Assembly: GCF_004683965.1 (NCBI RefSeq)
Contig: NZ_CP038436.1
Span: 3,844,001 to 3,908,000 of the forward strand
From: Nocardioides seonyuensis
GTDB lineage: Bacteria > Actinomycetota > Actinomycetes > Propionibacteriales > Nocardioidaceae
Direction: 5' to 3'
Length of the DNA: 64,000 nt
Shown: one piece after another, positions 58,188 to 64,000 of the stretch
Layout: every line of letters begins with the position of its first letter
Position numbering within the stretch: position 1 is the stretch's first letter
The notes under the pieces: generated by a model
What the model saw: only the letters and a program-made list of their open reading frames with translations
Database searches by the model: none
What the model was told of the DNA's origin: nothing
Translations under genes and position numbers: made by a program

Positions 58188-59309
58188 ATGAGCATGCGCA
58201 TCCTGATCGTCGGCGTAGCGCTGGCTGTGGTGCTCGCGCCCGGGGCGGCGGTCGTGGGTGTCGCCACGCTTGTTGGCCCTGCCGCAGCAGGGACAGGCTC
58301 GTGCCTCACGGATGCGGCGGCGACTGGCAGCCTCGCCGTCACTGGTGACGTACCCACCAGCCTCTCCACGACGAACGCGAACGGGGAGACCGTCACGTTC
58401 ACCCAGCGACAACTCCAGCGAGCCGCGACGATCGTCGCCGTCGGCAAGTCCGCGAACGTCCCCGCCCGCGGGCAACTCATTGCCCTCATGGCTGCGCTGA
58501 CCGAATCAGCCCTCAGAGTGCTGTCCAACGTCAGTGCCCACCCCGGATCAGCCGAGATCGCCAACGACGGCGACGGCGGCGATCATGACTCACTGGGCCT
58601 GTTCCAGATGCGGCCCTCGACCGGCTGGGGAACCGTGCGCCACCTCATGGACCCCGTCTGGTCCAGCCGCGCGTTCTACGGCGGCCCCAACGGGCCCAAT
58701 CACGGCTCACCCTCAGGGCTCCTCGACATTCCGAACTGGGAAGACCTCGAGCTTGGTGAAGCAGCCCAGGCCGTCGAGGTGTCGGCCTACCCGGACCGGT
58801 ACGTCGTCAACCAGCCCGTCGCCGAGGCCATCCTGGCCGCACTCAGTGGCGTGGGCCTCGGTGCTGGCTTGGCCTGCGCCGACGACGGGGACGGCGAAGT
58901 CCCGGTCGACCTTCCCGAAGGCTTCCCTGGCGCATTCATCACCGCGGCGGCCTCACAGCTCGGGCTCCCCTATGTCTGGGGCGGCGGGAACTTCGAAGGC
59001 CCCACCGGCGGCGGCTTCGACTGCTCCGGCCTGGTCCTGTACGCCGCCTACCAAGCCTCCGACCGCAGGATCCGACTCCCCCACTACTCCGGCGACCAGA
59101 TCCGCGCCGGACGCGGCATCGCATGGGCCGACAAGCAGCCCGGCGACCTGATCTTCTTCAGCTATCCCGGCGCCGGCCGGCCGCACCACGTCGCGATCTA
59201 CGTTGGCGGGGACCAGATTCTTCACGCGCCCCGCACCGGCGACGTCGTCCGCTACGGAACGATCGGGGAGTTCGACGGTGAGGTCATGACGGTGCGGCGT
59301 CTCGGCTAG
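58188..59309 (+). CDS. Transfer-associated cell-wall hydrolase: lysozyme-like plus NlpC/P60
   Basis: The 373-residue exported protein has a signal/TM segment (about 4-28), a lytic-transglycosylase-like part (about 75-205) with ALMAALTESALRV (catalytic Glu candidate) and DHDSLGLFQMRPSTGWG, and a C-terminal NlpC/P60 peptidase (about 245-372) with the Cys in FDCSGLVLY (~277), His in HHVAIYVGG (~333) and HAP. It opens peptidoglycan for the transfer channel, like VirB1/TcpG-type proteins. ATG 6 nt after the preceding stop. Confidence 0.93.
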   Translation: MSMRILIVGVALAVVLAPGAAVVGVATLVGPAAAGTGSCLTDAAATGSLAVTGDVPTSLSTTNANGETVTFTQRQLQRAATIVAVGKSANVPARGQLIALMAALTESALRVLSNVSAHPGSAEIANDGDGGDHDSLGLFQMRPSTGWGTVRHLMDPVWSSRAFYGGPNGPNHGSPSGLLDIPNWEDLELGEAAQAVEVSAYPDRYVVNQPVAEAILAALSGVGLGAGLACADDGDGEVPVDLPEGFPGAFITAAASQLGLPYVWGGGNFEGPTGGGFDCSGLVLYAAYQASDRRIRLPHYSGDQIRAGRGIAWADKQPGDLIFFSYPGAGRPHHVAIYVGGDQILHAPRTGDVVRYGTIGEFDGEVMTVRRLG

Positions 59310-59348
59310 TCCTGGGCCGAAAAGCTGAGTGGGACTCGAGGTCGCTCG

Positions 59349-60272
59349 ATGCGCGAGAAGAGGTTACGTGCCACGCTTGGGAGAGTAGCTATGCGCGAGA
59401 GAGGAAGCACCGTGCGATTGCGAGCCCAACCCTTCCACGCGCTGATTCGCGAGAGACCACTGGACTTCACACCGCCGTATGCCGATGCGTCCACGAATCC
59501 TGCCGGGTTCGTCTTCTGGTGGCGATTGTTGCAGTACGTGTACGGCCTTCCCGACCCCGCAGAATTCCCCGAACTGCCCTCGCCTGTCCTTGACGCTCAG
59601 GAACGGCGTGTCCTCGATCGCTTCATATCGACATGTTCAGAATTGGCCGAGTCGTCGGTGCTCACCCATGAAGGAGGCATGAGAGTCACCGTGCCAGGCC
59701 CTGGTAAGGAACCTCATGTCGAGGCAAACTTTCCATCCAACGAATCCCTTCGAGGCACCAACGTCCTGTTCCGCCAGATTTGTAGCCCAGAGGAGCCCGC
59801 CAGTTACACCAGGGTGCGCAAGATTCTCGGGCGTCAGATCCATGAAGCGACAGACAGCCACCGCGAGCGACGTTCTGAGGAACATCGGGCGTGGAATCGT
59901 GCGCACGGTGGCCTGCAATCCGGTCTCCTGATTCCGACAGCGGGGCGACGGGCGGCCTATGACCATGGCTACTCACTTCCTGCAGGGCAGTTGCTCCCAG
60001 GCGAAGACGCTCGACCGCAGCAACTACTTTCGATGTTCCAATACGGCGATCTCATCCACTGGGGCAGGCACTCAGAAGACCTCGAAGCATTGATGCAGGA
60101 CGACTTGATACATAAGTTGACGACCGTCCGGTTTATCGAGACGTTGATCCAATTGACTCACTTTTACCTGGGCTACTCCGTCGTCCTTCGAGCTGCTTTG
60201 GGAGAGACACCTCCGGCCCGAACACACGGCCAAGCGGCTGAGGGCGAGCCAGGAGCCGAGAGCCGCGCTTAA
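59349..60272 (+). CDS. Hypothetical cargo-like protein, AT-richer
   Basis: I do not recognise this 307-residue soluble protein. It has no TM helix; blocks such as NPAGFVFWWRLLQYVYGLPD and the last helix ETLIQLTHFYLGYSVVLR look structured. Codon use is clearly more AT-rich than in its neighbours (TTG, ATA, TAT, AGA), and it interrupts an otherwise continuous transfer operon. Three starts are possible: ATG 59349, ATG 59391 (both in an ATGCGCGAGA repeat) and GTG 59412 with GAGAGG. A recently acquired accessory or defence gene is plausible but unproved. Confidence 0.65.
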   Translation: MREKRLRATLGRVAMRERGSTVRLRAQPFHALIRERPLDFTPPYADASTNPAGFVFWWRLLQYVYGLPDPAEFPELPSPVLDAQERRVLDRFISTCSELAESSVLTHEGGMRVTVPGPGKEPHVEANFPSNESLRGTNVLFRQICSPEEPASYTRVRKILGRQIHEATDSHRERRSEEHRAWNRAHGGLQSGLLIPTAGRRAAYDHGYSLPAGQLLPGEDARPQQLLSMFQYGDLIHWGRHSEDLEALMQDDLIHKLTTVRFIETLIQLTHFYLGYSVVLRAALGETPPARTHGQAAEGEPGAESRA

Positions 60273-60455
60273 ACTCGCACCCGGAGCCAGGATCGGTGAG
60301 TCATCGACGCAACCGGCGTGCTGCCTAGGTGCCCCGAGACTGCGAACGTTGAAGATGTCGACACCGCGGCAACGACGCGCCCGCGCAGTCTGCCCCGCTG
60401 CACCTCCAATTGCGTCGGCTCCGTTTACGAACTGGCTCTTGCACACCTTCAGAGC

Positions 60456-60743
60456 ATGATCCTTCATCCGGCTGCGTCTATTGGCGGCCCCAACTTCGGA
60501 GCCGTCGGCGGCGCCGACGACCTCCGAGCCATCGTTGGTGCCCTTCTGACCTACGGTTTGATCTTCGCCGTACTCATGCTCATCGTCTCCGCGACCACCT
60601 GGGCGCTCGCTGCCAACGGAGGTAGTTGGCACACGGCCCAGAAGGCCAAGACCGGCGTGCTCGTCGCCCTCGCCGGCGCGACCCTGACCGGCGGCGCGCT
60701 CGCTTGGGCGAACTGGCTGTTGGACCTCGGTGCCCACCTATAA
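60456..60743 (+). CDS. Small two-TM transfer protein (DUF6112/VirB2-like)
   Basis: The 95-residue product has two TM helices (about 25-50 and 65-88) separated by a basic loop (SWHTAQKAKTG), the layout of DUF6112 and VirB2/TrbC-like subunits in actinobacterial transfer operons. The ATG at 60456 starts the conserved part; longer readings add a non-homologous leader. Its likeness to the next gene suggests tandem duplication. Confidence 0.75.
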   Translation: MILHPAASIGGPNFGAVGGADDLRAIVGALLTYGLIFAVLMLIVSATTWALAANGGSWHTAQKAKTGVLVALAGATLTGGALAWANWLLDLGAHL

Positions 60744-60774
60744 GACGTCCGCCCAGACGTCTCAGGAGACTCCC

Positions 60775-61077
60775 ATGCGCCTTTCACTCTCGGTCCTCGT
60801 ACCGCTCGACATCTCCATCAGTCCGAACTCCAACGGATTGCCCGGTATCGGCGAGCTGAAGCAGATAGTCGGAGCGTCGATGACGATCGGACTGATTCTC
60901 GCCGTGCTCGCTCTGATCATCGCCGCGGTGGTGTGGGCGATGGGGTCGAACTCCTCCAATCCCCATCTCGCCGGTCGCGGCAAGCTCGGCGTCCTTGTCG
61001 CACTCGGTGCAGCCATCGCGTGCGGGGCCTCGGTGACGTTGGTGAACTTCTTCTGGAACGTCGGCCAGAGAGTCTGA
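60775..61077 (+). CDS. Small two-TM transfer protein (DUF6112/VirB2-like), second
   Basis: The 100-residue product has PNSNGLPGIGELKQIVGASM before TM1 (about 35-58), a basic loop (HLAGRGKLG) and TM2 (about 75-95), parallel to the preceding gene (GGADDLRAIVGAL and AQKAKTGVLVALAG). Both resemble VirB2-type pilin-like subunits and are probably parts of the mating channel. ATG after CAGGAG. Confidence 0.8.
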   Translation: MRLSLSVLVPLDISISPNSNGLPGIGELKQIVGASMTIGLILAVLALIIAAVVWAMGSNSSNPHLAGRGKLGVLVALGAAIACGASVTLVNFFWNVGQRV

Positions 61078-61084
61078 GGCGGTC

Positions 61085-62458
61085 ATGGGAGTCTGCGACG
61101 TCCCCGTCATCCACACCGTCTGCAACGTCGCCGGCGACGCGGCGGGTGAGATCATCACCGCACCCTTCGAGTGGCTCGCTCACGGCATGGGCGGTGCCGC
61201 GGAGTGGATGTTCGCGTCGGTGTGGAAGGCCATCGACACCACGACGTACGTCGACGTGACCGGCGGTCAGTACACGAAGGTCTACAACATCATGTTCGGC
61301 ATCGCGGTCTTCGTGATGCTCGCATTCTTCATGCTCCAGGTCATCGGCGGCATGATCCGCCGCGAACCCGCGGCCATGACCCGCGCTCTCCTCGGGCTCG
61401 CCAAATCGATCCTCGGCTCGTTCGTCGCCCTCGCCTTACTCGCCACCGCGCTGCAGGTCACCGACCAGCTCAGCATCGGCATCGTCAACGCCGCCGGCAC
61501 CAACATGAACCAGATGGGCGACAAGATCACCCTCCTGGCCGCCGGAATCACCACCATCAACCTCGCTTCGCCCGGCGCAGGCGCGATCCTGACGATCTTC
61601 CTCGCCAGCCTCGCTCTCATGGCTTCGCTGATCGTCTGGTTCAGCCTCCTGATCCGCAAGGCCCTGTTGCTGATCGCGATCGTCTTCGCGCCCATCGCGC
61701 TCGCCGGATCCAGCTGGGATCACACCCGCTCGTGGGTGTCGCGGTGGGCGATGTTCGTGATCGCGATGATCCTCTCGAAGGTCGTGCTGGTCGTGATCTT
61801 CCTGATCGCCACCGCCCAGATCTCCGCGCCCATCGACGCCGACCTGCAGTCGGTCAGCCAACCCATCGCCGGTGTCGTACTCATGCTGATGGCCGGGTTC
61901 GCGCCCTACCTGACCTACAAGGCCATCGCCTTCATGGGCTTCGACATGTACCACGCCATGTCCGCAGAGCAGGAAGCCAAGTCCGCTCTCAACCGCCCGA
62001 TGCCCGTGCCCCTCTCTCGAGGTGGATCCCAGCCCGCCAAGGTCCTGGGCGACGCAGGAAGTGGTGGCGGTACGTCGGGTCGTGGCACGTCGCCCTCTCC
62101 CTCCGGCGCTGGCGGCGGAGGTGGTGGCCCGGCACCTGCGGGCACCGTCGGCGGAAGCTCAGGTGGCAGCGCGGGCGGCGGCCCAGGCAGGAGCGCTGGT
62201 AGTGCGTCGGGGGGCTCCAGCGGCGCCGGCTCCGCCGGAGGTGGCGCAGCTGGCGGTGCGGCTGCTGGGGGAGCCGTCGGAGCAGGGATCGTGGCCGCGA
62301 AGGAAGCCGCCGCAGCCGGTCCCCGGCTGGGGCAGTTCGTCGCAGCCACGCCCGGCAACCACGCCGAGTCTGCACAGGCGCCCCGGAACGGGTCCGCGCC
62401 TCCGCATGTTGCTGACACCACCCTGCCTGAGAAACCAGACCGGGGTGGGTCGCGATGA
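61085..62458 (+). CDS. VirB6/TrbL-type conjugal transfer channel protein
   Basis: The 457-residue protein has about six to seven TM helices (residues 65-270) with KALLLIAIVFAPIALAGSSW, a typical TrbL/VirB6 segment, after an external N-terminal part with two cysteines (GVCDVP, HTVCNVAG). The C-terminal 150 residues are Gly/Ser/Ala-rich and disordered. It forms the inner-membrane pore of the type IV secretion-like channel. ATG 7 nt after the preceding stop; overlaps the next gene (ATGA). Confidence 0.9.
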   Translation: MGVCDVPVIHTVCNVAGDAAGEIITAPFEWLAHGMGGAAEWMFASVWKAIDTTTYVDVTGGQYTKVYNIMFGIAVFVMLAFFMLQVIGGMIRREPAAMTRALLGLAKSILGSFVALALLATALQVTDQLSIGIVNAAGTNMNQMGDKITLLAAGITTINLASPGAGAILTIFLASLALMASLIVWFSLLIRKALLLIAIVFAPIALAGSSWDHTRSWVSRWAMFVIAMILSKVVLVVIFLIATAQISAPIDADLQSVSQPIAGVVLMLMAGFAPYLTYKAIAFMGFDMYHAMSAEQEAKSALNRPMPVPLSRGGSQPAKVLGDAGSGGGTSGRGTSPSPSGAGGGGGGPAPAGTVGGSSGGSAGGGPGRSAGSASGGSSGAGSAGGGAAGGAAAGGAVGAGIVAAKEAAAAGPRLGQFVAATPGNHAESAQAPRNGSAPPHVADTTLPEKPDRGGSR

Positions 62459-63900
62459 GTACGACGACCGAGCCGGGACTGACGCCGATCAAGTTCTCCC
62501 GCCTCTCACGCCGCGGCGTACTGCTCGGCCTTTCCGGACCACAACTCACCGTCGTCGGCACGGCGGCCGGGTCTCTAATCCTGGCGCTGTACGTCGGTGC
62601 CGCCCTGCTCGCCGTACCCGTCATCACGGCCTGCTTGAGCGTGGCATTCGTCAAGATCGGCGGCCGGACGCTCGTCGAGTGGGCACCCATCGCCACCGTC
62701 TGGGCCTGGCGATCCACCGGCGGGCAACTCAACTACCGGCGACGCATCCTCAAACCACGTCCTGCTGGCACCCTCGCCCTCCCCGGGGACGCGGCTAGGT
62801 TGCGGCAATGGGTCGACGTCGAGACCGGAGCGGTCATGGTGCACGACCCGCACGCCGCGACCCTGACCGCGATCATCGGCCTCACCCACCCCGCGTTCGT
62901 CCTCCTCGACCCCTCGGAACAGGAACGCCGCGTCGTGACCTGGGGACGCGTTCTCGCCACCGCCTGCCGATCCGGACGGATCGCGTCGCTTCAGGTCATG
63001 GAACGCACGCTGCCCGAGTCCGGCAAAGGCCTCGCCGACTGGTGGCGGCGCCACGGCGCCCACGACAACACCTGGGTGTCGAAAACGTATGCGGAACTCG
63101 TCGACCGCGCCGGCCCCGCAGGTGAACGCCACGCAAGCACGATCTCAATCTCCCTCGACATGAAGACCGCCAGCAGGTCCGTCCGAGCCGCCGGAGGAGG
63201 AATGCGTGGGGCAGGCGCCGTACTACGGCAAGAGATGGCCACCATGGTCGCGGCTTTGAAGTCGGCCGACCTCTCCCCCGGCGACTGGCTCACCCCAGGC
63301 GACCTCGCCCTGATCCTTCGCTCCGCGTACGACCCCGCGGTGGCCGGCGCCCTCGAACGACACGGCGACCTCGGCCGCGACCTTGCCACCGCCGGCCCCG
63401 TAACCGTCACCGAATCCTGGGGTTCGCTGCGCAGCGACTCCGCGCACCACTGCGTCCTGTGGATCAGCGAATGGCCCCGCTCACTCGTCTTCCCAGGCTT
63501 CCTCGCGCCCCTGCTGCTGTCGTCGGGGGTGCGCCGCACCTTCACGCTGCTCTACACGCCGATGCGGACCGACCGTGCTGCCCGAGACATCCGCAAGAAG
63601 AAGACCGAGTACATCTCCGACGCCGCCCAGCGGCAGAAGATCGGCCAGATCGAAGACGCCCAACAATCAGCCGAATACCAGGACGTCCTCCAACAAGAAG
63701 CGGACCTCACCGCCGGCCACGGTGTCCTGCGCGTCACTGGTCTCGTCGCTATCAGCGCGACTGATCCCGACGAACTCGAGCGGGCCGTCGCCACTGTCGA
63801 GCAGGCCGCGATCCAGGCCTCGTGCGAAACCCGGCGGCTGTGGGGGCAGCAGGCTCAGGGCTTCGCCGCCGCGGCGCTGCCCGTGGCCAGAAGCATGTAG
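62455..63900 (+). CDS. SCO6880 family transfer protein (PrgI/VirB3-VirB4-associated)
   Basis: The 481-residue protein matches the SCO6880 family found beside VirB6 and VirB4 genes in actinobacterial elements. An N-terminal PrgI-like part has two TM helices (about 38-75), then WAPIATVWAWRSTGGQLNYR, and a long cytosolic domain resembling the N-terminal region of VirB4/TraC-type ATPases without Walker motifs. ATG overlaps the virB6-type stop. A VirB4-like ATPase gene is expected just past the window edge. Confidence 0.9.
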   Translation: MSTTTEPGLTPIKFSRLSRRGVLLGLSGPQLTVVGTAAGSLILALYVGAALLAVPVITACLSVAFVKIGGRTLVEWAPIATVWAWRSTGGQLNYRRRILKPRPAGTLALPGDAARLRQWVDVETGAVMVHDPHAATLTAIIGLTHPAFVLLDPSEQERRVVTWGRVLATACRSGRIASLQVMERTLPESGKGLADWWRRHGAHDNTWVSKTYAELVDRAGPAGERHASTISISLDMKTASRSVRAAGGGMRGAGAVLRQEMATMVAALKSADLSPGDWLTPGDLALILRSAYDPAVAGALERHGDLGRDLATAGPVTVTESWGSLRSDSAHHCVLWISEWPRSLVFPGFLAPLLLSSGVRRTFTLLYTPMRTDRAARDIRKKKTEYISDAAQRQKIGQIEDAQQSAEYQDVLQQEADLTAGHGVLRVTGLVAISATDPDELERAVATVEQAAIQASCETRRLWGQQAQGFAAAALPVARSM

Positions 63901-64000
63901 CTGTTCGAAAGCTCGTCCACATTTCGGCGAACGACTGACGGCCCATCAAGTGTTGCGGCATGCTCTTCCCCAGATCCCGCTGGAGACCCGAGACTCCGGC

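Larger units (their letters stand above)
8597..64000. mobile_element. Putative integrative conjugative element (left end only)
   Basis: Supporting features are the tRNA-fragment attachment site, an adjacent tyrosine integrase, a MobF relaxase, Tad-type pilus genes, prim-pol, ParB-like, VirB6/TrbL-like and SCO6880-family genes, with metal and copper cargo between. Only the left boundary is visible. No second copy of the att core was noticed, so the element should extend past the window. It looks composite, with internal decay at 25-30 kb. Confidence 0.6.

Noticed and set aside
1-64000. CRISPR arrays, rRNA genes or intact insertion sequences
   Set aside because: No regularly spaced repeats, no rRNA-like sequence and no transposase frame were seen.

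Overview
The window is high-GC DNA with dense, often ATGA/GTGA-overlapping genes. It carries ANTAR and DUF3093 proteins, a 371-residue alanine dehydrogenase of mycobacterial type, VKOR-type disulfide oxidation and ResB/CcsA cytochrome c maturation. This points to an actinomycete, probably Nocardioidaceae-like (an inference from gene content; no marker gene is present).

Left flank (1-8596) looks like ordinary chromosome: a small membrane protein, a YpsA/SLOG-type protein, a universal stress protein with a YnfA membrane protein, an ANTAR regulator, ald, a GAF-GAF-GGDEF cyclase, and an HxlR regulator divergent from a quinone-oxidoreductase/DUF4267/flavodoxin-fold set. At 8597-8618 the minus strand holds what looks like the 3' end of a tRNA gene cut off at its T-loop, beside a strong terminator. 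A tyrosine integrase follows. I read this as the chromosome/element junction; most of the rest would then be one integrative conjugative element (ICE) that runs past the right edge.

Segment 10-31.8 kb is an envelope redox/copper island: two DsbA-VKOR pairs, a plastocyanin-multicopper oxidase, CcdA, a TlpA-like thioredoxin, and the reverse-strand operon resB-ccsA-small TM ORF-copC-copD/ctaG-blaI-blaR1-like, with lnt divergent from it. Three near-identical 19-bp dyads (13965, 14569, 24053) sit in front of these units and probably are the operators of the BlaI-type repressor. Next comes a decayed patch (25.3-29.6 kb): a segmental duplication of the lnt 3' end, an orphan fliL, a cadD remnant, a secreted SH3/VldE-like protein and a wrecked MobF relaxase copy. 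A membrane protein and a PepSY protein follow.

Segment 31.9-46.8 kb holds the intact MobF relaxase (reverse) and, divergently, a lipoprotein plus a compact Tad-type pilus operon (SAF, ParA/CpaE-like, CpaF, TadB, TadC, Flp-like pilin, two TadE-like, TadG-like) ending in a membrane-anchored LysM/BTAD protein. The intergenic stretch between them has a DnaA-box-like site and an inverted repeat and is a candidate oriT. Segment 47.3-54.0 kb is a metal-resistance island: CmtR-like repressor, two CDF-like transporters, an ICMT-like methyltransferase, CzcD-like CDF, a Met/His-rich DUF305 protein, YnfA, and a MerR-type operon. Segment 54.3-64 kb is the maintenance/transfer module: repeated operator-like motifs, prim-pol primase, a sigma-like protein, ParB-like, VirB8-like, SLT/NlpC-P60 hydrolase, two DUF6112-like membrane peptides, VirB6/TrbL and an SCO6880-family protein. 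The last 100 bases hold no gene start I can defend.
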